Shown: positions 9,385-18,080, numbered from the stretch's first letter. The stretch: 64,000 bases of DNA from Dehalococcoidia bacterium (GCA_022819585.1 JAJEGY010000031.1:1-64000), one strand, 5' to 3'. The notes: generated by a model not told the origin, from the sequence alone. A program made the numbers and translations.

Positions 9385-9665
9385 TGCCAATAGAGAGTTT
9401 CCGCGACCGGGATGCGGAGCGCCTGTTCGCCGGGTATTCGGTTCGGCGATACCAAGCATTTGCATCGCAAGCGACCCGTCGGCTCAACTTGTTGCACCAA
9501 GCGGGATCGTTGAATGAGTTGACAAGATTCCCGGGTTCACGATTGGAACGGCTTCGAGGTGACCGTCGGGGTCAATACTCAATCCGGATCAATCGTCAGT
9601 GGAGGATATGTTTCCAGTGGGTAAACGGTAGTGCTTACGATGTTGAGATTGTTGATTACCACTAA
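9384..9665 (+). CDS. higB: HigB-type mRNA endonuclease toxin (RelE/ParE superfamily)
   Basis: 93 residues, the usual length of the HigB/plasmid-maintenance killer family. The sequence shows the family landmarks: an N-terminal 'FRDRDAERLF' segment, a central helix with 'RRLNLLHQA', 'LTRFPGSRLERLRGDRRGQYSIRINRQWRICF', and a C-terminal 'VEIVDYH' with the conserved terminal His. HigB toxins cut mRNA on the translating ribosome. The toxin gene precedes its antitoxin by 22 bp, the inverted order characteristic of higBA. Confidence 0.9.
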   Translation: MPIESFRDRDAERLFAGYSVRRYQAFASQATRRLNLLHQAGSLNELTRFPGSRLERLRGDRRGQYSIRINRQWRICFQWVNGSAYDVEIVDYH

Positions 9666-9687
9666 ACGTAGAATGATCGGGTAAATC

Positions 9688-10014
9688 ATGCCGATTGAGA
9701 ACAAAATGAGGCCGGTGCATCCTGGCGAGTACCTGGCCGAGGAGATCGAGGGTTCTGACCTGACGGTCGAATCGTTAGCCGCGACGTTGGGAATTAGCTC
9801 CGACGAGTTGCGCGAGGTTGTCAATGGGGAACGAGGGGTTGATGCCGAATTGGCGTTAAGGTTGTCGCGTTATTTCGGCACGTCAGCGAAGATTTGGATG
9901 GATCTGCAGAGTCTGTATTCGTTGAAGGTGGCTGAGCGAGATTTGGGTGAGAGGATCGAGCGTGAGGTTGAGCCGCGAGTTGAGGAATCATCGGAGGTAG
10001 TTGAGGCGGCTTGA
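9688..10014 (+). CDS. higA: HigA-type antitoxin, XRE helix-turn-helix
   Basis: 108 residues. The N-terminus 'RPVHPGEYLAEEIE' is a family signature of HigA. Residues 25-75 form the XRE-type helix-turn-helix ('LTVESLAATLGISSDELREVVNGERGVDAELALRLSRYFG'-type layout), and 'SAKIWMDLQSLYSLKVAE' is the usual segment behind it. The acidic Glu/Val-rich C-terminal tail is a little longer than in most HigA proteins. It should neutralise HigB and repress the operon through the palindrome at 9364-9384. Confidence 0.9.
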   Translation: MPIENKMRPVHPGEYLAEEIEGSDLTVESLAATLGISSDELREVVNGERGVDAELALRLSRYFGTSAKIWMDLQSLYSLKVAERDLGERIEREVEPRVEESSEVVEAA

Positions 10015-10116
10015 TGTCGTTTCGGTGGTGATGGGGTGTTAAACTGCGAACGCAGTGAATGAGATGTGTCGCGGTTGTCGGCACGACCTTAAGAATGAAG
10101 GGAATCTAGGCACGCC

Positions 10117-11040
10117 ATGCGCTTCTGCTATGCCCACCGACGTTTCACGTTGTATCCGAATTCCATTGACTCTTGGAATTTGCATCCTGATGACTACACT
10201 CCGGAGTTTTTGGACAAGGCGAAAGATACGGGTTTCGACGCCCTCGAGTGCGGGTTTGAGGTGCTGGATAAGTTGGGGGATGCGAAGTCGATCTCCGAAT
10301 TTGGCGAACGCGTGCGTTCTCATGGGTTGAAGGTGGGAGCGATTCGTGCGGGAGGAACATTGACGGAAGCGAGGCATGGACCGCAGAACCGTGAGAAGTT
10401 GATGCGTGCGGCCGAGTACGCGGGTCACGTTGGTGCGGAGGTCGTTAATGGCGCGTTGAGCGCGCCGGCACGATATCCGGGTCATCCTCCGGGGTCGATT
10501 CCAGGCAGCGTGAGTGGTTGGCCGAAGTCGCAGGACGCGAGCAAGGATGCGGAGACGTGGGTTTACGACGAGTTGGCGTCGGTCTTCCAAGGTGTCTGCG
10601 ACTCTAACGGTGAGATCGATGTGACGGTTGAGGTGCATCAGAATTCTCCGGTCGACAACTCGTGGTCGGCGGTCTATCTGCATGATCAGATCGACCGAGA
10701 GAATTTCGGGATTAATCCTGACATTGGGAACATTGTGTGGACGTACGACGTTCCGGAGGAAGACTACGACGACGCGATCGATGCTCTTGCGCCGATTTCG
10801 AAGTATTGGCATTGCAAGAATATGCATCGCGTCTATCATCCCGAGAACCAGCGGACAGTGTTCGTGCGTGTGCCTTTGCAAGACGGGGAGATCGATTACC
10901 GGTACGCGATCTCGGCGATGGCGAATGCCGGGTACAGCGGTTACATGGCGATTGAGGGAACGCAGTTGGGAGACCAATGGCACAAGGACGGCGGTTCGTT
11001 GGAGTACGCGAGGTCGATCTGGGCTGAGTTTGAGGATTGA
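10117..11040 (+). CDS. xylose isomerase-like TIM-barrel sugar isomerase/epimerase
   Basis: 307 residues of the AP endonuclease family 2 / xylose isomerase-like barrel. Likely metal-binding residues are seen at the ends of strands: the Glu in 'VTVEVHQNSP', the Asp in 'INPDIGN', the His residues in 'WHCKNMHRVYH' and the Glu in 'MAIEG'. The loops are aromatic-rich and the protein ends cleanly at 'WAEFED'. Family members isomerise or epimerise keto-sugars or remove water from inositol derivatives; the substrate is not determined. It lies just downstream of higBA in the same direction and upstream of a small membrane protein. Confidence 0.75.
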   Translation: MRFCYAHRRFTLYPNSIDSWNLHPDDYTPEFLDKAKDTGFDALECGFEVLDKLGDAKSISEFGERVRSHGLKVGAIRAGGTLTEARHGPQNREKLMRAAEYAGHVGAEVVNGALSAPARYPGHPPGSIPGSVSGWPKSQDASKDAETWVYDELASVFQGVCDSNGEIDVTVEVHQNSPVDNSWSAVYLHDQIDRENFGINPDIGNIVWTYDVPEEDYDDAIDALAPISKYWHCKNMHRVYHPENQRTVFVRVPLQDGEIDYRYAISAMANAGYSGYMAIEGTQLGDQWHKDGGSLEYARSIWAEFED

Positions 11041-11080
11041 TCAGGTGCCTTGCTGATCAATCAATTGATCGGGTTAGCCT

Positions 11081-11467
11081 ATGCGAGAGACCGAGAGCGA
11101 AAATCCAGAAACATCCGCGCTGGACGACGAGTTGGAAGAAGAGGAGGATGTCTTCTTCCGAGACGTGTCTGAGGATTTGGACGACGATGAAAGGACCTCG
11201 TACGCGGTCCTGCTGATCTTGGCTGTCGGCGGGTTCGCTCACGGCGCTCTGCTGGTGAGTATCACGCTGTCGTCCGCGATAGCGTTACAGGATTACGTCG
11301 GAGAGACGGGGTGGGTTTTCGCTCCAGCGCCGATGTTGCTGTTTGGTCTTGCCTCGATCTGGCAGTATGAGGCGACTTGGTTGCAAAGATTAGGCGCGGC
11401 GGCGTTGGGTTTCGCGTTGGCGCAGTACATCATGTTGGCGATCAGCTTCGCTACGTTGGATATATGA
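11081..11467 (+). CDS. small membrane protein with acidic N-terminus
   Basis: 128 residues. The first 40 are strongly acidic ('DDELEEEEDVFF', 'EDLDDDE'), followed by three hydrophobic helices (about 42-62, 73-93 and 103-125). No family is recognised. It is 40 bp downstream of the isomerase gene and may be co-transcribed with it. The acidic tail probably faces the cytoplasm. Function unknown. Confidence 0.6.
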   Translation: MRETESENPETSALDDELEEEEDVFFRDVSEDLDDDERTSYAVLLILAVGGFAHGALLVSITLSSAIALQDYVGETGWVFAPAPMLLFGLASIWQYEATWLQRLGAAALGFALAQYIMLAISFATLDI

Positions 11468-11479
11468 GATGAGTCTGAG

Positions 11480-11529
11480 TTTGCCCGCTACAGGTGTCAA
11501 TAGCACAGGACGGTAGTGATGTGGGCAAA
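11480..11529 (+). promoter_or_regulatory. long hairpin in the leader of the NCS2 permease gene
   Basis: TTTGCCC (11480-11486) pairs with GGGCAAA (11523-11529), and inside it GCTAC (11487-11491) can pair with GTAGT (11513-11517). The structure sits in the 174-bp gap before the permease gene. It is not followed by a T-run, so it is not a simple terminator. It does not match the purine riboswitch core as I know it. A regulatory leader is possible but unproven. Confidence 0.3.
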
Positions 11530-11641
11530 CGCGGTTCGAAGTGCGAGGCGTGCGGTCGCGGTAAACTCGGTTGTGGGCACTATAGCGATCATTCTTTTGT
11601 AGATACGCAGAAGGTTATCGCTTTGAGAGATTGGCCAACCA

Positions 11642-13381
11642 TTGACCACGGGGAGCACCGACCAGCCTATACGTTTTGAGCCCGAGGAGGCTTGTCCTCC
11701 GCTGACCGCGTTGGTGGTCGGGTTTCAGGGCGCTGCGCTCATACTTGCGCCGACGGTCCTTAATGTGGCGATCGCCGTTCGTTCTTCCGGACTCGATGAC
11801 ACGTACCTGAATTGGAGCGTATTTGCAGCGTTGGTTATCAGCGCCGCGATCACAGCGTTCCAAGCGATTCAACTTTGGCGGTTCGGCGCAGGTCATATCG
11901 TGCTCACCTGTCCCGCGGCGCTGTTTATCGGGATCATGGTAGCGACCGTGACGTCAGCAGGACCATCGACCTTCGCGAGCCTGGTGGTCGCGTGTTGCGT
12001 TGTCCAGATCGCGCTCGCCTGGTGGTTGCCAACGCTCCGACGAATCTTCACTCCGGTCGTAACAGGGACCGTAACCATGCTGATCGCTGTCAGCGTGCTA
12101 CCGATCGCGTTCAACAGTGTTCAGGATTTGCCGGACGATGCGCCCGCAATCTCCGGCCCGTTGATCGCAGGAACGACGCTTCTCGTCTCGGTCATCATGA
12201 TCCTGCGCGCCAGCGGTCCATGGCGTCTTGCAGGACCGTTCATCAGTATTCTGGCTGGTTGCGTAGTCGCAGTTGCGTTCGGTTTGGTCGACGCGGACCG
12301 GATAGCTAGCTCCGGCTGGTTTGGTGTACCCGAACTGCCAGCGTTGAGCTTCGATCTTACGCCCGGCAAGGAGTTCTGGGCGCTTCTACCCACGTTCGCC
12401 ATACTCACTCTAGTGATCGGTATCAAGACCATCAGCGACGGCGTCGCGATCCAGCAGGGATCAAGGCGACGGCCGCGATCGATCGATTTCCGACAGATCC
12501 AAGGCATGGTGAAGGTCAACGGGATCGGAATGTTCCTCGCCGGTATTGCGGGGACACTGCCGCCCATGTCCTATTCCTCGTTCAGTCTCTCGCTGATCAA
12601 CCTCACCGGAGTCGCCGCCCGTCGGGTCGGCATAGGCGTGGCGATCGTCTTTCTGGTGATGGCCTTCTTTTCAAAACTTGCCGCCGTCTTGCTGACGATT
12701 CCCGGACCCGTGTTGGGAGCGTACCTGATGCTCGCGATGGGGATGCTTTTTGTGAGCGGTTGGCAGACGATTCTGCGTGACGGCCTTGACCCTAGGCGTG
12801 TACTGGTGGTCGCGCTCGCCAGCGCGCTGGGTTTAGGTCTCCACAATCACCCCATCATGGGAGACCTGTTTGGCGATGATGTGGGTAGTCTACTTGGCAA
12901 TGGAGTCACGATCGGTGCGGTAGTCGCGATTGGCATGACGTTCCTGCTTGAAGCGACCAACGCGCGCCGCTCGCGTCTTGAGGTCACATTGGATATGGCC
13001 TCACTTCCCGTGATCGATGAGTTTCTTACTCAGCTGGCAACCAGACTGAAATGGAACGAGACGTCCACGCTACGGCTGCGCGCTGCCGGTGAAGAAACGC
13101 TTGTCAGCATACAGGCGCAGGAGAACGATGCTGATAGCTCAGAGCATCCGCGCCTGATCGTCAACGCACGGCCGCAGGGGACAATGCTGGAGTTGGAGTT
13201 CGTCGCGACGACGCGACAGGAGAACGTTGAGGACCAGCTGGCGTATCTGAGCAACGAGGCCAGCCTGCCGACATTCGATGATCTTTCGCTCCGGCTGTTG
13301 AGACACCATACTTCTGCTGTGCGACACCAGAAGTTCCACGGTGTGGACATCGTAACGGTCCAGGTCGAGGGCAGCACCTGA
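11642..13381 (+). CDS. NCS2-family nucleobase permease fused to a degenerate anti-sigma-like ATPase domain
   Basis: 579 residues, starting at a TTG without a strong ribosome-binding site, so the start is tentative. Residues about 20-440 have the 12-14 membrane helices of uracil/xanthine permeases ('FRQIQGMVKVNGIGMFLAGIAG' region, 'MSYSSFSLSLINLTGVAARRVG'), which import nucleobases with protons or sodium. Residues about 445-579 are soluble and resemble the RsbW/HATPase_c_2 fold: 'LRLRAAGEETLVSI' stands where the N-box (EExLxNI) is expected, and 'DDLSLRLLRHHTSAVRHQKFHGVDIVTVQV' matches the last motif. The N-box Asn is replaced by Ser and no Gly-rich ATP lid is evident, so ATP binding is doubtful. 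The substrate is unknown. Confidence 0.75.
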   Translation: MTTGSTDQPIRFEPEEACPPLTALVVGFQGAALILAPTVLNVAIAVRSSGLDDTYLNWSVFAALVISAAITAFQAIQLWRFGAGHIVLTCPAALFIGIMVATVTSAGPSTFASLVVACCVVQIALAWWLPTLRRIFTPVVTGTVTMLIAVSVLPIAFNSVQDLPDDAPAISGPLIAGTTLLVSVIMILRASGPWRLAGPFISILAGCVVAVAFGLVDADRIASSGWFGVPELPALSFDLTPGKEFWALLPTFAILTLVIGIKTISDGVAIQQGSRRRPRSIDFRQIQGMVKVNGIGMFLAGIAGTLPPMSYSSFSLSLINLTGVAARRVGIGVAIVFLVMAFFSKLAAVLLTIPGPVLGAYLMLAMGMLFVSGWQTILRDGLDPRRVLVVALASALGLGLHNHPIMGDLFGDDVGSLLGNGVTIGAVVAIGMTFLLEATNARRSRLEVTLDMASLPVIDEFLTQLATRLKWNETSTLRLRAAGEETLVSIQAQENDADSSEHPRLIVNARPQGTMLELEFVATTRQENVEDQLAYLSNEASLPTFDDLSLRLLRHHTSAVRHQKFHGVDIVTVQVEGST

Positions 13382-13403
13382 TTCAACGCCTAGACGCAGA
13401 CAA

Positions 13404-14309
13404 TCAGGCCCGCGGGTGTGCGGCGTCGTATTCGCGTCGGACGTGTTCGGTGGTGAGGTGCGTGTAGATCTGTGTAGTTGCGATATTTTCGTGACCAAGG
13501 AGTTCTTGTACGTGGCGGAGGGATGCGCCACCGTTCAACAGATGCGAAGCGAAGCTGTGGCGGAGCATGTGTGGAGTGATGTATCGGGTTATGCCAGCGG
13601 CCGTCGCGATCTTTTTTAGTTGCAGCCACAGGCCTTGTCTGGTGATGCGTGAGCCGCGTGCGTTGAGGAACATGGCATGTTCATCTTGGAACTTTCCGAG
13701 CTTGGGCCGTCCGATGATGAGGTATTCGGCGATGGCTTCCATTGCCGGCTCGTAAATGGGGACGATGCGTTCCTTTGAGCCTTTGCCAAAGACGCGGATG
13801 GTTGAGTTGTCGAAGTTGACGTTGTTTATATCGAGGTCGGTTACTTCGGAGATTCTGAGGCCGCCCGCGTAGAGAAGTTCGATCACGGCACGGTCGCGAA
13901 GTTCAGTCGGTGTTGAAGCGTCGGCGACGTGGTCTAAGAGATTTCCCACCTCGTCAATGGTTAAAGACTTGGGGAGAGGTTTACCTCCGCGCGGCGATTT
14001 CAGTCGACGAGTAGGGAGATCACTGGTGATGCCTTCTTCTCTGAGGAAGCGCATGAAGGAGCGTAGGGATGCGACTTTTCGTGACTTTGTGGCGTTGGAG
14101 TATCCGCGCGTGTCTAGATCCTGCACGTACTCAACGACGGCTTTCTCGTCGATGTCATCCCAATCGATGGTGTTCGGGTCTGTCCCGAAAGCATCTTCGA
14201 TGAATGCGGTTAATCCTGCCAGGTCGTTGCGGTACGCGTTGACGGTGTGTTGGGAAAGTCCGCGTTCGCCGCCGAGGTGTTCCAGGAACGCTGTGACTTG
14301 GAGATCCAT
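13404..14309 (-). CDS. xerD: tyrosine recombinase XerC/XerD
   Basis: 301 residues from the ATG at 14309 (MDLQVTAFLEHLGG), which fits the family length; an upstream extension to 14360 is unlikely. The N-terminal core-binding (SAM-like) domain covers residues 1-100 and the catalytic domain 110-300. The full catalytic set is present: R152 (GGLRISE), K177 (GKGSKER), H247 and R250 (HMLRHS), H273 (LGHENI) and Y282 (TQIYTH). Such proteins resolve chromosome dimers at dif sites, usually as an XerC/XerD pair. The sequence alone does not settle which of the two it is. It ends close to, and converges with, the permease gene. Confidence 0.9.
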   Translation of the reverse strand: MDLQVTAFLEHLGGERGLSQHTVNAYRNDLAGLTAFIEDAFGTDPNTIDWDDIDEKAVVEYVQDLDTRGYSNATKSRKVASLRSFMRFLREEGITSDLPTRRLKSPRGGKPLPKSLTIDEVGNLLDHVADASTPTELRDRAVIELLYAGGLRISEVTDLDINNVNFDNSTIRVFGKGSKERIVPIYEPAMEAIAEYLIIGRPKLGKFQDEHAMFLNARGSRITRQGLWLQLKKIATAAGITRYITPHMLRHSFASHLLNGGASLRHVQELLGHENIATTQIYTHLTTEHVRREYDAAHPRA

Positions 14310-14426
14310 GACTGGAATCGTAGAAAAACGACGGATGCGGAAAGGTTCATGGCGGTGCAATCGATGTCCTGAGGCGACGGTTTGGTGCCCGGATGCGATT
14401 TCGGGATTGAAGTCGTGCGCGATAGA

Positions 14427-14450
14427 ATCGGTTGCTAGCTAGCAACCGAT
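14427..14450. promoter_or_regulatory. perfect 24-bp palindrome upstream of lgt
   Basis: The half-site ATCGGTTGCTAG is followed directly by its exact reverse complement, giving a 24-bp palindrome with no spacer. A -10-like TAGAAT (14423-14428) overlaps its left edge. It lies in the 146-bp gap between the divergent xerD and lgt genes. A dimeric repressor site is the simplest reading; a cruciform or 5' leader hairpin is the alternative. Confidence 0.6.
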
Positions 14451-14455
14451 GCTTG

Positions 14456-15388
14456 ATGGAGACCAGATGCTGCGTGTTTGAAGCGATCAAGATACCGTTT
14501 GACCCGTACATATTCGGCGGCACGACGACTGCGTTTTCGTGGCACGGGTTCCTCACGTTTATTGCCGTGGGTACGGCGATTTGGATGTCGGGTAGGGCGG
14601 CGATCCGTGAGCGTTTGGATCAGGAGCAGGTCTACAACACGGCTTTGTGGGGAGTGTTAGGTGGTATCGTGGGTGCTCGGATTGTGCACGTGTTGGATAA
14701 TTGGTCGATCTACGGAGACGATCCGCTGTCGATTTTTGCGGTTTGGAACGGCGGGATAGGCCTTTGGGGCGGAATCTTAGGTGGTTGGATCGCGGGATTG
14801 ATCTATGCGTATTTCGCGAAAGCGCCTATTGGTCGTTTCATGGATATAGCTGCGGCTCCGCTATTGGTCGCGCAGACTATCGGACGGATCGGGGACATCA
14901 TCAATGGCGAGCACTGGTCGCGTCCGTTGGAGATGTTTTGGGCGTGGTATTTCACCGATATCGACAGCCCGGCTAGGTCAGTGATCGATCAGTATCCCGA
15001 GTTGTTCGGGACCGATGTTGAGCGGCCTGTTCATCCGGCGGTGGTCTACGAGATGATCACGAACATCATCATTTTGGGTGTGATCTTCTTGCTGCGAGGC
15101 AAGGTGCGGCCCGCGGGTAGCATCTTCATGATCTATCTGGCGCTGTATGCGACGGCGAGGTTCGGGATTCAGTTTGTCAGGCTCGACGACGTTAAGTTCT
15201 GGGGATTGCAGGAAGCGCATTTGATCGCGATCTTGGTTTGGATCGTGACGATTCCTTGGATCATCTGGAAGGTCAGGTGGATCGGCGGAGGTGGTGCTCC
15301 TCGCCGACGGATGCGTGAAGTGGTGGATGTTGATCGGGTTACCGCGGGTCGTTCTCGACGTGAGAGGCGTCGGGAGTTGGCGCGGTGA
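14456..15388 (+). CDS. lgt: prolipoprotein diacylglyceryl transferase Lgt
   Basis: About 310 residues of a seven-helix inner-membrane enzyme. The signature 'GRIGDIINGEHW' (family GRxGNFxNxE), the early 'FSWHGFL' (the catalytic-region His) and 'HPAVVYEM' are present. Lgt transfers diacylglycerol from phosphatidylglycerol to the lipobox cysteine of prelipoproteins, which fits the number of lipobox proteins in this window. The start is uncertain: the ATG at 14456 has no clear Shine-Dalgarno site and a GTG at 14474 is possible. The C-terminus carries a basic Arg-rich tail of about 30 residues beyond the last helix. A 24-bp palindrome lies immediately upstream. Confidence 0.9.
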   Translation: METRCCVFEAIKIPFDPYIFGGTTTAFSWHGFLTFIAVGTAIWMSGRAAIRERLDQEQVYNTALWGVLGGIVGARIVHVLDNWSIYGDDPLSIFAVWNGGIGLWGGILGGWIAGLIYAYFAKAPIGRFMDIAAAPLLVAQTIGRIGDIINGEHWSRPLEMFWAWYFTDIDSPARSVIDQYPELFGTDVERPVHPAVVYEMITNIIILGVIFLLRGKVRPAGSIFMIYLALYATARFGIQFVRLDDVKFWGLQEAHLIAILVWIVTIPWIIWKVRWIGGGGAPRRRMREVVDVDRVTAGRSRRERRRELAR

Positions 15389-15474
15389 CATACAAGCGAT
15401 CGCCTGTTTTCCAACCGAAAAGCAGAAATAGCGATGTTGGTAGAATCGCTTTCAATTGAGTTAGGTAGATCGAA

Positions 15475-15681
15475 ATGGACGTAAAAGAAGCAGTCCGAAA
15501 AGCGAAAGAGTATCTAACCGACCTTTACGCTGAAGAGGAGATCGTGAACGTTGGGTTGGAGGAGGTGCGATACGACGACAATGACGACAAGTGGTATGTC
15601 ACGATTGGATTTTCTCGGCCGTGGGATCAACGCGTCCCAATGACAGTTAGATCGCACCAAGCTGGTTTGGTGGAACGTTGA
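15475..15681 (+). CDS. small acidic protein, possible partner of the PIN toxin
   Basis: 68 residues ('MDVKEAVRKAKEYLTDLYAEE', 'VGLEEVRYDDNDDKWYVTIGFSRPWD'). The N-terminal helix and the beta strand 'WYVTIGFSRPW' look like a conserved small protein fold, whereas the last 15 residues look unrelated. A different frame across 15671-15700 encodes 'NVDIKKCAS', which would be a plausible strand continuation, so a frameshift may have shortened the gene. It is 86 bp upstream of a PIN-domain gene in the same direction, the usual place for an antitoxin, but it has no DNA-binding motif I can see. Confidence 0.55.
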   Translation: MDVKEAVRKAKEYLTDLYAEEEIVNVGLEEVRYDDNDDKWYVTIGFSRPWDQRVPMTVRSHQAGLVER

Positions 15682-15767
15682 TATAAAGAAATGTGCATCG
15701 ATGATGTTACCGAGGAGGTCGAATCGCTTGTAACTCGCATACTCGGTCCTCCTCAAACAGTGGGATC

Positions 15768-16223
15768 GTGAGTTCGAGTTTTTTCATTGATGCCAACCTA
15801 TTGGTGTTGTTCATCGTCGGAAATGTGCGCCGAAGCTTGGTGAATAGACACCCTCGATTGAAGGCGTATTCGGTTGTGGACTATGACCTGTTGTTGAGCC
15901 AGTTAAGGCCTCGGAGCAAGATCTACGTGACCCCGAATACGCTGACCGAAACATCCAACCTTTTGCCGTTTGGTCCGGAATCCATCAATACTGATCTGTT
16001 TGAAGAGTTGAGGTCGATGATCGAAGACAGCGAAGAGATTGTCGTAGTGAGCAGAAAAGCATCTGTAAAACCCGAGTTTCGGTGGCTTGGTTTGACGGAT
16101 ACGGTGCTGTTGGAACTGGCTACTCGTGAAACACCACTAATGACCACAGACTTGAGGCTGTGGAGCGAGGTGATCAGTCTCAAGCCAGAAGCAGCGGTGA
16201 ATTTCCATCATTTGCGTCGTTAA
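15768..16223 (+). CDS. PIN-domain ribonuclease, toxin-like
   Basis: 151 residues starting at a GTG. PIN-domain acidic residues are visible: Asp in 'FFIDANLLVLF' at the N-terminus, Glu in 'TLTETSNLL', Asp in 'LGLTDTVLLELA' and Asp in 'LMTTDLRLW'. This is the fold of VapC-type toxins, which cut tRNA or rRNA with Mg2+. It is preceded by a small ORF in the same direction. The gap between the two can form alternative stems (ACCGAG 15709-15714 with CTCGGT 15742-15747, or GAGGAGG 15712-15718 with CCTCCTC 15748-15754), which could control translation. Confidence 0.75.
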   Translation: MSSSFFIDANLLVLFIVGNVRRSLVNRHPRLKAYSVVDYDLLLSQLRPRSKIYVTPNTLTETSNLLPFGPESINTDLFEELRSMIEDSEEIVVVSRKASVKPEFRWLGLTDTVLLELATRETPLMTTDLRLWSEVISLKPEAAVNFHHLRR

Positions 16224-16289
16224 CGATTCTTCGAAAGTGCGTGAGCATCCAAGCGTAAGATGCGCATCACCGAGGATCAGGTACTACAA

Positions 16290-18080
16290 TCATTGGGTCG
16301 CCGTGATGTCATGCAGCCTGAGTTCGTGGCGACGGACGCCTCGGTAGTAGTCGGTCTTGAGGCTCACTACGGCGTCGACGATGCGAGTTGGTGGGAGGTC
16401 GTCGGCCATGCCGAAGCCTACGGCGCGGAATGATCGGCCGGTATCGTCTTTGAGATTGAGCCGCACGTGGTTCTGGTTTCGACCCATGTAGTTGATGTTG
16501 GCGGTTTCGGCGTTTCGAATGAGGAAACGGGGTTCCGGGTTGCCAGGTCCGAACGGTGCCATCATGTTGATAAATTCCCAGAGGGAATGTCCGAGTTGGT
16601 GGAGGTCAATTTCGGCGTCGGCAGTTTTGACGACGCGTTCGTCGGCTGTTGAACTGAGGTTCGACCACGACATCTGGGTTTCTAGATGCGCTGTGATTTC
16701 GGGTATCAGATTGGAGTCGACCGCGAAACCAGCGGCTGCGGCATGGCCGCCGAAGCGTTGGAGTTTGTTGGCGATGCCTTCGAGAGCTTGGTGGATATCG
16801 AAACCGGGAACGCTGCGCGCGCTGGCCCGTGCGGTGCCGTCTACGATCTGGTAGGCGAATGCCGGAGACGCGGAGTAGTCTGAGGCGTTTCCCGCGAGAG
16901 GTCCCAAAACGCCCATTGGCAGAGTGGCATCTACTTCGATGGCCATGACGTTGTTGCCTTCACTCAGCGCAGAGTCGATTTTGGGTTGAGCGGCACGCCA
17001 CGCTTTGTCAGCCATGCTCCGGCGCTTGCGGTTTGCGTCATCGAGCAGGTTGGCGAGTTGCATCGCTTGATAGATGTCCGTTGCGATGAGTAGTTTCAGA
17101 CTCGGTTCGGCGGAGTCGATTCGACCGGGGGCATTGAGGCGGGGTGCCAGTTGGAAGGTAATGAATTCCGCGTCGAATGGGCCATTGTGACGGATCTGGT
17201 TGGATACGAGGCGGGTAAGTTCGATTAGTCCGGGAGGTGCGGAGCTGTCTAGCATCTTCAGACCTTCGCGGACGATTATTCGGTTGTCGCCCGAAAGTTC
17301 TGTCTGGTCTGCGAGAGTGCCAACGGCGGCAAGCGGTATCAACTCGGGCGCGGCAGGGACGTCCGCTTCTGCGAGGAGTGCGACTGCCAACTTGAATGCC
17401 GTTGCTGCGCCGCAGAAGTCGGCGAGTCGGGTATCGTCGGATAGGTGGCGATTGACGATAGCGGCTGCTTTAGGCAGTTTGCCGCCTTGGGGTAGATGGT
17501 GGTCGGTGATGACAGTGCGGATGCCTAGGACCTTGTCGGCGTATTCGACTTCGTCGAAGGCGGTGATTCCAGTGTCGACGGTGATGACGACCGATACGCC
17601 TTGCTTTTGGAACCGATCAAGGGCCTCTAGGGAAATGCCGTGGCCCTCGATTTCCCTGTGTGGGAGGTGATATTTGGGTTCGACGCCGAGTTTGCGGAGA
17701 GTCAGAACGATGATTGCGGTGGCGGTGATACCGTCGGCATCGAAGTCACCAAGAATGCCAATTCCTTCGTTGTTGCGAACGGCTTCGAGGATTACTTCTA
17801 CCGCGCGCTCCATTCCGGGTAGGACTTGCGGCGAGTGCATTGCGTCGAGGCCGTCATTGAAGAACGATTGGGCATCGGCGTCGGTTCGGATGTTCCGGTT
17901 GTAAAGGAGGGAAGATGCTAACGCAAGCGAATTGCTAGGTGCGATGTTCTCTAGATCGAGATAGAACCCGTCTGGTGGAGGGTCGACGATGCGCCAGCGA
18001 GTGTCGATGGGTTGTAGTGAAGCCGGCGTTTCGGTGGTGCGATGGTGACGTTGGGACGCGGCTGTTGGCCGCGATATCAA
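16290..18080 (-). CDS. recJ: single-stranded-DNA-specific exonuclease RecJ
   Basis: Up to 596 residues, the usual RecJ size. The DHH phosphoesterase motifs are all present: DFDADG (112-117), VDTG, TDHH, GTLAD, and the DHHA1 motif GGH followed by AAAGFAV. RecJ degrades single-stranded DNA 5' to 3' in recombination and mismatch and base-excision repair. The start codon at 18080 is a TTG that overlaps the stop of fabF (TTGA), suggesting translational coupling. The first 25 residues are polar and poorly conserved in style, so a later start is possible. Confidence 0.9.
   Translation of the reverse strand: MISRPTAASQRHHRTTETPASLQPIDTRWRIVDPPPDGFYLDLENIAPSNSLALASSLLYNRNIRTDADAQSFFNDGLDAMHSPQVLPGMERAVEVILEAVRNNEGIGILGDFDADGITATAIIVLTLRKLGVEPKYHLPHREIEGHGISLEALDRFQKQGVSVVITVDTGITAFDEVEYADKVLGIRTVITDHHLPQGGKLPKAAAIVNRHLSDDTRLADFCGAATAFKLAVALLAEADVPAAPELIPLAAVGTLADQTELSGDNRIIVREGLKMLDSSAPPGLIELTRLVSNQIRHNGPFDAEFITFQLAPRLNAPGRIDSAEPSLKLLIATDIYQAMQLANLLDDANRKRRSMADKAWRAAQPKIDSALSEGNNVMAIEVDATLPMGVLGPLAGNASDYSASPAFAYQIVDGTARASARSVPGFDIHQALEGIANKLQRFGGHAAAAGFAVDSNLIPEITAHLETQMSWSNLSSTADERVVKTADAEIDLHQLGHSLWEFINMMAPFGPGNPEPRFLIRNAETANINYMGRNQNHVRLNLKDDTGRSFRAVGFGMADDLPPTRIVDAVVSLKTDYYRGVRRHELRLHDITATQ

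Noticed and set aside
11480-11529. Purine riboswitch in front of the nucleobase permease
   Set aside because: A long hairpin is present, but the conserved purine-riboswitch loop sequences are not, so only a generic leader structure is recorded.
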